A stretch of 64,000 nt of DNA from CALKJU01 sp046349355 (GCA_046349355.1 JAXMCM010000018.1:124001-188000); one strand, 5' to 3'. Shown: positions 19,274 to 30,559, counted from the stretch's first letter. Translations and numbers: made by a program. The notes: a model not told the origin generated them from the letters alone.

Positions 19274-20172
19274 GGCAGCTCGCCCGCCGCGAGGCCGAGA
19301 GCCCCGGCCTGATCGAGGCCTTGCTGCGCCGCCTGCGCGGCTTTGCCGGCCAGTCGCAGCCGGAGGCCGGCAACCTGCGCGAGACGCTCGAGGAGCTGAT
19401 CGAGGAGGCCGAGGACGAGGAGCACCAGCAGTTCAGCGAGGAGGAGAAGGAGCTTCTCCTCAATGCGCTGAGCTTCGGCCAGCTGCGGGCCGACGACGTC
19501 ATGGTGCCGCGCGCCGACATCAAGGGCGTCGCCGCCGGCGCCTCGCTGTCCGACGTGGTCGCTGCCATCCAGTCGGTCGGCCACAGCCGCCTGGTTGTCT
19601 ACCGCGGCTCGCTCGACGACGTGCTCGGCATGGTCACCGTCAAGGACCTGCTGCCGTACTGGGACAGCCGCGAAGGCTTCGACCTCGAACGGGTGACCCG
19701 GCCGGTGCTGATCGTACCGCCGTCGATGCGGGTGCTCGACCTGCTGCTCGAGATGCGCGGCAAGCGCACGCACATGGCCGTGGTCGTCGACGAGTTCGGC
19801 GGCACCGACGGCCTCATCACGCTCGAGGACCTCGTCGAGGAGATCCTCGGCGAGCTGCGCGACGAGCACGAGAAGGCGAAGGCCCCCGAGATCGTCGAGA
19901 ACGCCGACGGCACCGTCGACGCCGACGCCCGCGTCTATCTCGAGGATCTCGAGGAGCGCCTCGGCGACGGCCTCCTCACCGAGGAGGAGCACGACGAGGC
20001 CGACACGCTGGGCGGGCTGATCTTCACGCTGCTCGACCGGGTGCCCGGCAAGGGCGAGGTGGTGCCGCATCCGAGCGGCTTCGAGTTCGAGGTGCTGGAG
20101 GCCGATCCGCGGCGGGTCAAGCGGGTCCGGATCCACCGGCCGCGACCGGCCGCTGCCGCTGCCGCCGACTGA
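19270..20172 (+). CDS. CorC/HlyC-family CBS-domain protein
   Basis: A 300-residue protein without the membrane DUF21 domain. An acidic helical region (about 45-60) precedes VMVPRADIKGV, a pair of CBS domains (about 75-190, ending FGGTDGLITLEDLVEEILGE) and a C-terminal CorC_HlyC domain (about 205-290) ending in a P/A-rich tail. In E. coli the equivalent YbeX is linked to cobalt/magnesium efflux and ribosome biogenesis; the gene order phoH-ybeY-corC-lnt is conserved. The exact ligand of the CBS pair is unknown. Confidence 0.88.
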   Translation: MRQLARREAESPGLIEALLRRLRGFAGQSQPEAGNLRETLEELIEEAEDEEHQQFSEEEKELLLNALSFGQLRADDVMVPRADIKGVAAGASLSDVVAAIQSVGHSRLVVYRGSLDDVLGMVTVKDLLPYWDSREGFDLERVTRPVLIVPPSMRVLDLLLEMRGKRTHMAVVVDEFGGTDGLITLEDLVEEILGELRDEHEKAKAPEIVENADGTVDADARVYLEDLEERLGDGLLTEEEHDEADTLGGLIFTLLDRVPGKGEVVPHPSGFEFEVLEADPRRVKRVRIHRPRPAAAAAAD

Positions 20173-20187
20173 TCTCCAGGCCTCCGC

Positions 20188-21732
20188 GTGAGCCGGCCGC
20201 GCCGCCTGCCGGCCCTGCTCGTGCTGGCCTTCCTGCTCGGGGCGGTGGCGACGCTGGCGCTGCCGCCGCTGCATGCGCTTCCGGCCGTGCTCGCCTTCGC
20301 CGGCCTCCTCCACCTGCTGCGCCGGCAGCAGGGTGCCTGGCCGGGCTTCGCCCTCGGCTGGGCGTTCGGCTTCGGCTGGTTCCTCGCCGGCCTCTACTGG
20401 ATCGCCATCGCCTTCTTCACCGATGCCGAGCGCTTCGGGGCGCTGGCCGTCCCGGCCGTGGTGCTGCTGGCCGGTGGCCTCGCCCTGCTGCCGGGGCTCG
20501 CCGGCCTGATCCTCGGCCTGCGCCGGTGGCGCAGCGTGGCGGCCCAGGCGCTGGCCCTCGGTGTCCTCTGGAGCCTCGCCGAGATCGCCCGCGGCAGCCT
20601 GGGGCTGAGCTTTCCCTGGAACCCGGCGGCGCTGGTCTGGGCGCTGTCGCCGGCGACGCTGCAGCCGGTGGCCTGGATCGGCCAGTGGGGCCTCGGCGCA
20701 GTGACGGTCGCCGCCGCCGCCCTGCCGGCGGTCTGGCTGGCGCCGGACGACCGCCCGCAATGGCCGGCAGCGGCGGCGGGCATGGCGGGCCTCGCCGTCC
20801 TCCTGCTCGCCGGTACGGCGCGGCTCCAGCTGGCGCCCGAGGTTGCCGACACCGCCGTCCGGCTGCGGCTCGTCCAGGCCAACATCGCGCAGACGCTGAA
20901 GTGGGATCCGGCGCTGCGCGAGCAGTGGTTCGCCCGGCACCTGACGATGTCGCGCGACAGCCGCGCCGACCTCGTGATCTGGCCGGAGACGGCCGTCCCC
21001 TACCAGCTCGCGGCGGACGAGAACGCCCGCATCGCCGTGGCCGAGGTCGCCCCGGCCGCCGGCTACGTGCTGACCGGCGGCAACCGCTACGAGCTCGACC
21101 GCGAGCCGCCGGTTGCCCACAACAGCCTGTTCGCGATCGCGCCCGACGCCACGGTGGCGGCGCTGTACGACAAGGTCGAGCTGGTGCCGTTCGGCGAGTT
21201 CCTGCCCTTCCGCGGCCTCCTCGGCCGCCTCGGCCTCGGCAAGCTGACCGAGGGCACGCTCGACTTCGTCCCCGGCCCGGGCGCCGCCACCCTGGAGCTG
21301 GCCGGCTTTCCGCCGTTCCGGCCGCTGATCTGCTACGAGGCGATCTTCCCGTTGCCGGCCCCGGCCGCCGCGGCGCGGCCGCAATGGCTGCTCAACATCA
21401 CCAACGACGCCTGGTTCGGGCGCAGCAGCGGCCCCTACCAGCACCTCGCCATGGCCCGGCTGCGCGCGGTCGAGGAAGGCCTGCCGCTGGTGCGGGCGGC
21501 GAACTCAGGGATCTCGGCGATCGTCGACCCGCTCGGCCGGGTCCGCCAGTCGCTGGCGCTGGGCGCGACCGGGGTGATCGATGCCGCCCTGCCCGGCGCC
21601 CTGGCCGCGCCGCCGCCGTTCGCCCGCCTCGGCGGCCTCGCCACCGCGCTGTTGCTCGCCGCCCTCGCAGGGCTTAGCCTCTGGGTTGAGTTAGCGCATG
21701 GGCGCCCCGGTCCGGCCGGGCCGGCGCGCTAG
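20188..21732 (+). CDS. lnt: Apolipoprotein N-acyltransferase
   Basis: A 514-residue inner-membrane enzyme adding the third acyl chain to lipoproteins. About six N-terminal membrane segments precede a nitrilase domain. The catalytic triad is visible: Glu267 (WPETAVPY), Lys329 (YDKVELVPFGEF) and Cys382 (ICYEAIFP). The GTG at 20188 begins SRPRRLPALLV, 16 bp after the CorC-like gene. One substrate in this window would be the small lipoprotein at 3231-3536 (inference). Confidence 0.93.
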   Translation: MSRPRRLPALLVLAFLLGAVATLALPPLHALPAVLAFAGLLHLLRRQQGAWPGFALGWAFGFGWFLAGLYWIAIAFFTDAERFGALAVPAVVLLAGGLALLPGLAGLILGLRRWRSVAAQALALGVLWSLAEIARGSLGLSFPWNPAALVWALSPATLQPVAWIGQWGLGAVTVAAAALPAVWLAPDDRPQWPAAAAGMAGLAVLLLAGTARLQLAPEVADTAVRLRLVQANIAQTLKWDPALREQWFARHLTMSRDSRADLVIWPETAVPYQLAADENARIAVAEVAPAAGYVLTGGNRYELDREPPVAHNSLFAIAPDATVAALYDKVELVPFGEFLPFRGLLGRLGLGKLTEGTLDFVPGPGAATLELAGFPPFRPLICYEAIFPLPAPAAAARPQWLLNITNDAWFGRSSGPYQHLAMARLRAVEEGLPLVRAANSGISAIVDPLGRVRQSLALGATGVIDAALPGALAAPPPFARLGGLATALLLAALAGLSLWVELAHGRPGPAGPAR

Positions 21733-21747
21733 CGAGCGGGACGGTCG

Positions 21748-22203
21748 TTGGCCGACAGGACGCAGCAGCCCCAGCCCGTCGACATCGAGGTCGGCCGCCG
21801 CATGCGGCTGCGCCGGCAGCTGCTGGGCATGAGCCAGGAGACCCTGGCGGCGCGCATCGGCGTCTCCTACCAGCAGGTCCAGAAGTACGAGCGCGGCACC
21901 AACCGGCTGGGCTCGAGCCGGCTGCACCGGCTGGCCGAGGTGCTGCAGGTGCCGGTCGCCTGGTTCTTCGCCGAGGACGGCCCCGCCGCCGCCCGCCGCC
22001 CCCGCCAGCTGGAGGAGGACCCGGCCCCGGGCTTCCGCTTCGACGGGCCCGGCGCCGGCCCGGCGACCGAGCCGGCCGAGCCCGTTCCCGACCGCGACGG
22101 CGTCGAGCTGCTGCGCGCCTACAGCCGCATCGCCGACCCGCTGGTGCGCCGCCGCCTGCTCGAGCTGGCCCGCTCGCTGGCGAGATCCGCAGGGCAAACC
22201 TGA
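21748..22203 (+). CDS. XRE-family helix-turn-helix regulator
   Basis: A 151-residue protein with a Cro/CI-type HTH at about residues 12-66 (RRMRLRRQLLGMSQETLAARIGVSYQQVQKYERG, read in parts). A proline/alanine-rich linker follows, then a C-terminal helix with IADPLVRRRLLELARSL. The start is TTG at 21748, 16 bp after lnt. An XRE gene between lnt and metK is common in Alphaproteobacteria, but its targets are unknown. The next transcription unit is metK, with its own leader. Confidence 0.85.
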   Translation: MADRTQQPQPVDIEVGRRMRLRRQLLGMSQETLAARIGVSYQQVQKYERGTNRLGSSRLHRLAEVLQVPVAWFFAEDGPAAARRPRQLEEDPAPGFRFDGPGAGPATEPAEPVPDRDGVELLRAYSRIADPLVRRRLLELARSLARSAGQT

Positions 22204-22220
22204 GTATGCCGGTGTGGCCC

Positions 22221-22345
22221 CGGGTCGACTTGACCCGTGTCATCCTGACCTCCTAAAGACCCCCCGCCGTCTCCCGCCCGGGAGAGGCTAAGCTGCGTCG
22301 TGCCGCGCCGCCCCTGAGCCGGCGCCAGCCGGCTCCCGTGGAGAG
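22221..22345 (+). promoter_or_regulatory. Structured metK leader: three successive hairpins
   Basis: The 149-bp gap before metK holds three perfect hairpins: CGGGTC-5nt-GACCCG (22221-22237), CTCCC-GCCC-GGGAG (22271-22284) and GAGCCGGC-GCCA-GCCGGCTC (22316-22335). The last ends 4 nt before the GGAGAG ribosome site (22340-22345). A CCTCCT stretch (about 22250) could pair with the ribosome site. No known SAM-riboswitch consensus was recognised by eye. Confidence 0.45.
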
Positions 22346-22352
22346 ACGCCTC

Positions 22353-23487
<1,135 letters not shown>

Positions 23488-23513
<26 letters not shown>

Positions 23514-24216
23514 CCCCGCGGGCGGCGGCGAACCGTCGCCGCCGCGCCGCCAGCTCTACGGCCGCCGGCGCGGCCCGCGGCTGCGCTCGACGCGCCAGCA
23601 GGCCCTCGACCAGGGCCTGCCCGGCCGTGCCTTCGCCCTGCCCGACGAAGGCCCGCTCGAGCCGCGCACCCTGTTCGCCGGCCCGGTCGCCGACGCCTGG
23701 CTCGAGATCGGCTTCGGCGGCGGCGAGCACCTGGCCTTCCACGCCCGCGCCAACCCGCAGGTCGGGATGGTCGGCGTCGAGCCCTTCGTCAACGGCGTCG
23801 CCCGGCTGCTGGTCGAGGCCGAGGCCGGGCGCCTCGACAACCTGCGCATCCTCGCCGACGACGCCCGGCTGCTGCTGCGCGTGCTGGTGCCGGGCTCGCT
23901 GGGCCGCATCTTCGTGCTGTTCCCCGATCCCTGGCCCAAGCTGCGCCACCACAAGCGGCGCATCGTCAACCCGGAGACGCTGGCGCTGATGGCGCGCGCC
24001 CTGCGCCCGGGCGGCGAGCTGCGCCTCGCCACCGACGACGCCGCCTATGCCGCCTTCATGGAGCGGTCGCTGCGCCAGCAGCCGCTGCTGCGCCCCCTGC
24101 CGGCGACGCCGCGGCCCGACGACTGGCCGGAGACCCGCTACGAGCGCAAGGCGCTGGACGCCGGCCGCAGCGCCGTCCTGTTCCGCCTGCAGCGCGGCCC
24201 GGAGCCGGCACCGTGA
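23488..24216 (+). CDS. trmB: tRNA (guanine-N7-)-methyltransferase
   Basis: A 242-residue SAM-dependent methyltransferase making m7G46 in tRNA. The SAM motif is LEIGFGGGEHLAFHA; FPDPWPKLRHHKRRIV is the family hallmark, and RYERKA lies near the end. The ATG at 23488 lies within the end of metK, giving tight coupling. A short arginine-rich N-terminal extension precedes the catalytic domain, as in other alphaproteobacterial copies. Its TGA overlaps the GTG of a small downstream gene. Confidence 0.94.
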
Positions 24217-24488
24217 CCCGGCCCGGCGGTGCCGACGGCGACGCGGCAGCGGCGGCTGCGCCGGCAGCGCGCCGGGTCAGCCGCCGCCGGCTCGCCGGTG
24301 CGGCCGTCTGCAGCGTCGCCGCCCTGCCCGCCGCGGTCCTGCTGCCGGCCGACGCCGGCGACGACGCCGCCCTGCGGCTGCTGCGCAGCTACCTCGCCGC
24401 CCGCCAAGCCGTCGGCAGCGGCGACCCCACCGCCGAGCGCCGGTTCCTGGAGCTGGCCGCCGCCCTCGCCGCCGCCGCCAGCGCCTGA
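24213..24488 (+). CDS. Small putative secreted protein, Tat-like leader
   Basis: A 91-residue protein starting at GTG that overlaps the trmB stop (GTGA). It has an alanine-rich N-terminus, then SRRRLAGAAVCSVAALPAAVLL, which resembles a Tat/Sec signal with a twin arginine, and a short mature part (about 45 residues). No family is recognised. The coupling and the leader support a real gene, but composition bias in such GC-rich DNA could produce it by chance. Confidence 0.5.
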   Translation: MTRPGGADGDAAAAAAPAARRVSRRRLAGAAVCSVAALPAAVLLPADAGDDAALRLLRSYLAARQAVGSGDPTAERRFLELAAALAAAASA

Positions 24489-24602
24489 GCAGCAGGTCCG
24501 GCCACGCTGCCCGGTGGGGCGGCGCGGCGGTCGGCGATCGGCGGACCGGCAGGCGGACCGGGAAGCCCGGCGCGTCGGCCGGGCGGCCGGCTGCGGCCGG
24601 CG

Positions 24603-25391
24603 TCAGGGTCCGTCGCGGGGCGGACGGGGGGCCACCAGGCGCTCGCCTTCGGCCGGGGCCAGGGCGGTCAGCGCCATGGCCAGGCCGTCGTCCTCGTCGC
24701 GGGCGCGCAGCACCCGGCGCGGCAGCTTGCGCAGCGGCAGGGGTGCCGCGGCGGGCTTTGGCGGCTGCGCGGCGCGCGCCGGCTTCGGCGCCGGCGGCGG
24801 GTCGACGGCGGCGACGAGGGCATCGACCTGCGCCGGCGGGACGGGCTTGCCGTCGAGATGGGCGAGGAGCGCACGGGCGGCGATCTCGCGGTGCACGGCG
24901 GCGCGCAGGCGGGCCGAGACCCGGCCCATGACGGTCGCGATGTGCTGCAGGAAGCTGGCCTCGGGCCGGTCGCCGGGCTTTCGCGCCGGCGCTGCGTCCG
25001 GCGACGGGAGGCCGCGGCGAAAACCTTCCCACACCTGGTCGGCCAACCGATGGAACGGGCTCTCGCCCTGGTCGACGGTGTAGAGCATCCAGGCGGCGAC
25101 GGCGGAATCCTGGTCGTCGGTCAAGGTGCGGACGATGATGCTGCGGCACAGCCGGACCAGCATCGCCAGGATCTCGGCATCGTCCTTGGCGTCGAGCTCC
25201 TCGTAGGCGGCGACGATCGCCTTGAAGCGCGGATCGTCGGCCAGCTCCTTCACGAAATCCTCGGCCACCCCCTCGAACTCGGCCGCCGCGCGCAGCGACA
25301 CGCCGCCGGCGACGCGGCGGGCAACATCCCGCTGCTGCCAGATCCGGCGCATCTCCGGCGAGGTGCAGCGCATGTAGGAGGCTTTGGCCAT
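24603..25391 (-). CDS. Unrecognised protein with HTH-like N-terminus, probably leaderless
   Basis: A 262-residue cytoplasmic protein from ATG 25391. The N-terminal third (RRVAGGVSLRAAAEFEGVAEDFVKEL, read in parts) resembles a helix-turn-helix of the kind seen in terminase-small-subunit-like proteins. A helical middle (RLCRSIIVRTLTDDQDSAVAAWMLY) and a proline/alanine-rich basic C-terminal part follow. The ATG has no ribosome site, but a good promoter places the start point on the ATG itself. It borders the degraded island on its left and is convergent with the small gene after trmB. Function unknown. Confidence 0.7.
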   Translation of the reverse strand: MAKASYMRCTSPEMRRIWQQRDVARRVAGGVSLRAAAEFEGVAEDFVKELADDPRFKAIVAAYEELDAKDDAEILAMLVRLCRSIIVRTLTDDQDSAVAAWMLYTVDQGESPFHRLADQVWEGFRRGLPSPDAAPARKPGDRPEASFLQHIATVMGRVSARLRAAVHREIAARALLAHLDGKPVPPAQVDALVAAVDPPPAPKPARAAQPPKPAAAPLPLRKLPRRVLRARDEDDGLAMALTALAPAEGERLVAPRPPRDGP

Positions 25392-25397
25392 GGGGGA

Positions 25398-25427
25398 TGA
25401 ATAGGCTTTTTTTCCGTTTGCTGTCAA
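25398..25427 (-). promoter_or_regulatory. Sigma70-like promoter giving a leaderless transcript
   Basis: On the minus strand, a consensus TTGACA (25422-25427), an 18-bp spacer rich in A, then TATTCA (25398-25403). A start point 6-7 nt downstream falls at about 25391, exactly the ATG of the gene. Confidence 0.7.
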
Positions 25428-28400
25428 GCATAAATTCCGAAGCTGGTCGCTTCGTCCACAATGCCCCCTCGGTTCGAATGCGGGGTCTATGTCGGGCTCA
25501 CATTAGCCCTTACTGGCACGGGTTGAACGGGCATTGCGCGAAGCGGAGCGTGAGCGGATCTACTCACTGCAGAAACGGGGTATGTGCGTTCGGGTGCGCC
25601 GGACGTTGCCGTATATTCAGCGCAGACCGCCGCGACCAGATGTCGCCCACCTGCGCGCCAAGCCGACGCAATGGCTCGCGCGATCACGAGGCCGTCGTCC
25701 ACGGCCACCACCCCTTCGGTCGCATCGCTGCTGGTCGGCCCGGAGTCTTTATGGGCGATAGGACTTCATACACCGTGCGCCACGCCGAGTACCGGAGGGC
25801 GCGCCGCGCAGACCCGGCAGGACTTTTGTGGCCGATCTTGCTCGCGGCGAGACAGGCGATGTGCACCGGCACGCTCATGGGCCAACATCGGCCGTTGTCT
25901 AAGGTAGAAGACACTTGGTGACCGGCGGAGGAAAGTTCCGCCAAGACGATGAGCATCGAACCGTATCGCGCAGAGGTCCTTCGAAGGGATACAGACGCAG
26001 AGCGACGGTACGAGGTGATTGAGCGTTGGCGGAGAAAAATCAACAAAAACTGAGGACGAGCTGCTGTGACGTGCGACCGGGCGTTCTGGACGGCTCGACC
26101 GGGCGGGTCAGGTGAAGGTCCCCGAAGATCCCGCCTCCGTCCCAAACGTTGGCGTTGGCTCTGGGCTCCGCGATCTCCGCTTGCGCCGTGTACGCGTCGT
26201 CCAACTCGGCGCTATCGGATCAAGGCGGCGCGCAATGGGCCGGACCTGGGCGTAGGGGCACGACAGGAGATGGCCATGATCACACGAGGATGCAGGGCGA
26301 GACGCCGATGATTGACGGCTTCGTGCTCACAATGGCCCTGCGCATGGCAGCGTGGCGGCGCGCCTGCGGCCCTTGCCGCTTCGCTCCAGAGCGAGTAGCG
26401 GGCCGCCGACCCCGTCACCATCACGGCAAGAGAAGCTGGTCGCCGACGCCAACCAGACCGGAACCAACTACACCGGCTGAACGGAGATCGAGCAGCCCGG
26501 GCGACGTCAACGGCCGCCATCGGCTGGCAGCAGGATCCTGGTACTATACTGACGGCGTTGGCGCGCGGGCGCTGGGGTGATGGCATCAGCACCGACGGCG
26601 CAAGCCACAGTCGAGGGGCTGGAACCGCTAAGGCGTCTCCTGCTCGGGCGGCGTCGCAACAATTCTACCTGAAGCGCGCCACCGACGCTTCTTCAAGGCG
26701 GGCGCACCGACGGCACATTCTACTTCGCCATGAGCCTCGTTCATCAACGAGCTCCCGCGTATATCTGCGGCAATGGTGCCGAATGTCATGCTGCGTCAGC
26801 CGGCATGGCAATAGGGCAAGGCTAAAGCCAACTAAACTCTTCCCTGCTGTTCGCCGATCGGCGGCGTCATTCACACGACAAGAATTTCTCGATCACCGCC
26901 GACGGATCCTCAAATCCCGACGCCCTCTTCCCTATGCGGTATTGGCAGATCGAGGACTGCCGGGATAATGCCAACGAACTTCGGACCAATTATAAAACTG
27001 AACTACGGCGGCGCGGCCGATAGGACTCGGCCCGTACAGCCGCGCGCGCGGTCGGCCAAGGAGCCGGCCAAGGGCACGCTCGCCGGTGAACCAGCCCTTC
27101 TCATGTACAGTTCCGGGACGAGCGCTGAGTGTGAGAGCCGACGTAGTGGCGACACTGGGCGCCGGCCAAGGTCATCTAAGACCCGGGCACGGCAACCAGA
27201 TCCATCGCGAACAACGGTGATCGGACGCGACGGCACGTTTGTTCATTTCTTGAAACCGAGATCCTGAACACCATCCGCCGGGTATTTTCTTTCGACGGAG
27301 GAATCAATTCTATAACCTCCGCGGACAAGGCGGCGACGATCGAGGACCAGCCTGTGCAGCGGGTCGGCGATTCGTCCGACGGGTGGTGACGCCCGACCTC
27401 GGCCCGCGACGCTCTCGATGTTCGACGTCGCCCGTCGACCCGGTGGGGGAACCTCTCCTCCGCTGGACAGCCGCTTCGGCGGCGTCGACCGTGATCGTCC
27501 TCGATGTCACCAAGGCGTTCACACTCGGCGCCGGTCAGTGACCTCCAACAGGACGCCGCCGAACGTTGAACGAAGCTGCGACCGAGCAGTCATCCCCTGA
27601 CCCATTGACCGCCGGCGGCAAGGTCGTGGTCACCTACTACGACTTCCGCAACGACATGAGCCAGGCGGAGCTGAATGCCGATTCGCCATCTCGTGCAGCG
27701 GCACTACGCCAGCGGCGCCAGCTTGGTCATTGAGCATCTCCGTGTATCGACATGTTGGGCACCCGTCGCCGGCGGCCACTTCCCGGAGCTAATGCATGAT
27801 TGAGCCCGCGAAGGCCGGGAACGACTCCATCAAGTCGGTATATCGGCATCTCGGCATCAACTTTCTCACCGAGCGATAACGCGCGGCGGATCGCAGCCCT
27901 AGGCTCGAGGCAGACCGCGGCTCGCTCCCGACGACGGCGACGGCAGGGCCGAGGGCCGCGGCGTCTCGGGGAACGGGGCGAAATGCTGGCGAGCGTATCA
28001 GGATGCCACGGTGCGACCACCATAAGTTGCGGCGGTCTGCAGTCTAATCCCCGGAGGGGGCCGCTGCGCAAGGACAGCGGGATGGCGCAATATTCGAACC
28101 CGGCGCCTGCGGGCGCCGCAGGCGGGAGGGAAGATGGTCCGCATGCGCCGCCCTTCGCGGGCCGGCGCGTAGCGGACTCCATCTCTCGGCACCGATCTTT
28201 CGGCGGGCATTATCCAGTCGGCGCGCATGCTACGTCTTCAACTGCGGCAGCAACACGACCGGGGCCGTCGCCGTCTCCCCAGTTCTCTTTCGGATACAGG
28301 CGGCGTGGGTCAGCACACATACGCATCGCTCGACCGCAAAGGGACCTAAGCTCCGCGGAGTTCACGATCGCCAGCGGACACCTACAGCTGCGAGGCGAGG

Positions 28401-29341
28401 CTGTCCAACACTACCGCGCCGCCGTCCCCTCGCAGGTCGAAGCATCGTCCGGGCGCGCTGCGTGCGAACCGGCAGGATGCTGGTGAAGGACGAGGAGGGA
28501 GCAGATGCCGCCGGGGGTTCGCAAGGGCGGGCGGTCGTCAGGGTATCAGCACTTCGGGGTTTCGGGTGCCCCTGCGAGATGCGGCCGGCGCTTCGCCGAC
28601 ATCACAGGGACCGAAGTACTTCGCGGCGCCCTGCTGGTAGTGCCAACGGAACAGGCGCACAGCTGCTTGCGTCGACCGTGACGTCGACGATGGCACGGAG
28701 CCGTGGCGGTTCGCCCGCCGGCGTTGATAGTCGCACAGGCACGTGCGGCGGCGTGGCGGTGGTCTGCGTGAAGACGCCAATACGCACGGTGCGCCGACCG
28801 CCGAGTCGGGGAGAAGCTGCCGGCGAGGGACCACGCTGCATGTTCGCGTGAAGAACGAATTGGCGATCACCGGACAGTAGAGATCTTGGTGCCGACCGTA
28901 GATGGCCGGAGGTGTCGACTTCGGTGCCGTGCAGAAGGTTCCGGCGTCTCCGGTACGCCGCTGCATTCCCTGCGTCAGGCTTCATGACCTCGGTGCCACC
29001 AGCGGCGTAGCGGCCAACTGCCGAACCGGCCATCGGCCCGATGAAGCTGGTCCGCGACCACGCTCGCCGCAATGGCCACAAGGCTACCATTCGACAGTTG
29101 CAGACGCATGGCTCGCTCTCCGCTGCTGAGGTTGGAGTCGAGGATCGGAAACCTTAGGCTGTCGTCGACGTCGTTGAAGTGACGATCATCCGTGCGCAGA
29201 TGGCGGCGCGGTCGGCGGGTCTGAGCGATCTGGCGTCGGTCCGCTCGACGGCGACAGCGTCGCTCCGGCGCGGGACCTCCGCCCCTCGCCCTGCCCGCTC
29301 CGGCCTGCTAAGCCCGGCGCCCCTCGCGCGCCGGCCGCCGC
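25428..29341. other. Degraded, apparently non-coding stretch
   Basis: About 3.9 kb without a credible gene. Every open frame is short, lacks ribosome sites or family features and stops abruptly. Base composition is visibly less GC-rich than the flanks. Short peptide-like islands can be read in changing frames, for example the sialidase-like fragment at 27614-27688, which suggests decayed coding DNA rather than regulatory sequence. No tRNA, transposase or terminal repeats were seen. Confidence 0.6.
27614..27688 (+). pseudogene. BNR/sialidase-like fragment
   Basis: A readable island GGKVVVTYYDFRND plus MSQAELNAD resembles the conserved strand of sialidase/BNR-repeat proteins (TVAVTYYDFRN type). 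The frame is lost on both sides. It is too short for firm assignment. Confidence 0.4.
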
Positions 29342-30540
29342 ATGTCCCGTCCGCTCGCCATCACCCTGCTCGCCTTCGTGGCGTTCACGAGCCTCGGCAT
29401 GCCGGACGGGCTGCTCGGCGTGTCCTGGCCGTCGATCCGCGGCGACATGGACCGGCCGCTCGATGCGCTGGGGCTGCTCGTGGTGGTGCAGACGGCGGGC
29501 TATCTCACGTCGAGCTTCCTGACCGGGCGGATCCTGCAGGTGCTGCCGATCGGCACCCTGCTGGCGCTGTCGACGGCGGCGGCGGCGACGGCGCTGCTCG
29601 GCTTCGCGGCGACGCCGTTCTGGTGGCTGATGCTGGGGCTCGGCTTCCTCGCCGGGCTCGGCGGCGGGGCGGTCGATGCCGGGCTCAACGCCTATGGCGC
29701 CACCCACTTCAGTGCGCGCACGCTCAACTGGCTGCACGCCTTCTTCGGGCTGGGGACCACCATCGGGCCGCTGATCGTGACCTCGGTGCTGGGGGCCGGG
29801 CTCGACTGGCGCTGGAGCTACCTGCTGGTCGGCAGCGCCCAGGCGTGCTGGCGGCGGTGTTCTGGTGGAGCCGGGCGGGGTGGCAGCGGCTGCCGACGCA
29901 CGCCGCCGGCGGCGGACGCGCCGCGGGTGCGGGCGGCGCGGGCGCGCGACACGCTGCGGCTGCCGCCGGTGTGGCTCGGGATGCTGACCTATTTCTTCTA
30001 CACGGGCATGGAGGTGACCACCGCCCAGTGGACCTACTCGCTGCTGACCATCGGCCGCGGCGTGCCGGCGACCACGGCCGGGCTGATGGTCAGCCTCTAC
30101 TGGGGCAGCATGATGGTCGGGCGGGTGCTGTTCGGCATCGTCGCCGACCGGGTGCCGATGGTGGCGACGCTGCGCGGGTGCATCGTCGCCAGCCTTCGTG
30201 GGCGCTGCTGCTGTGGCTGGAGCCGACGCGGCTCCTGGCGTTCGCCGGCCTGATGCTGCTGGGCCTCGGCCACGCCCCGGTGTTCGCCTCGCTGATCAGC
30301 CTGACGCCGCCGCGGGTCGGCACGGCGCATGCCGACAACGCCATCGGCTTCCAGGTGGCGGCGGCGGCGCTGGGCGGGGCGACGCTGACGGCGCTGGCCG
30401 GCCTCGCCGCGCGCAGCGCCGGGCTCGAGGTCATCGGGGCGGCGATCGTGCTGTTCGGGGTGGTGCTGCTGGTGCTGTACGAGCTGTTGCTGGGCACGGG
30501 CCGGCGGCTGGTCGACGGGGCGGGATCCGGCACCGCCTAG
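29342..30540 (+). pseudogene. MFS transporter broken by several frameshifts
   Basis: A major-facilitator sequence beginning MSRPLAITLLAFVAFTSLGMPD. It reads in one frame to about 29842, shifts for QGVLAAVFWWSRAGWQRLP, returns for RLPPVWLGMLTYFFYTGMEV and SLYWGSMMVGRVLFG, and shifts again near 30195 for ALLLWLEPTRLLAFAGL to the stop at 30540. At least three single-base indels are needed, two of them in or beside short G/C runs. Restored, it would be about 400 residues with 12 membrane segments. It is convergent with FG-GAP relics and faces the degraded stretch upstream. It is either a true pseudogene or an assembly problem. Confidence 0.8.
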
Positions 30541-30559
30541 CGCCGGATAATTTCAGCCA

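Noticed and set aside
22204..22352. A named SAM-II, SAM-V or SAM/SAH riboswitch before metK
   Set aside because: No matching consensus pseudoknot was recognised by eye; only generic hairpins can be reported without a covariance-model search.
27800..28486. A 228-codon plus-strand open frame in the degraded stretch
   Set aside because: Low-complexity arginine/serine-rich translation, no ribosome site and no family-like motif.
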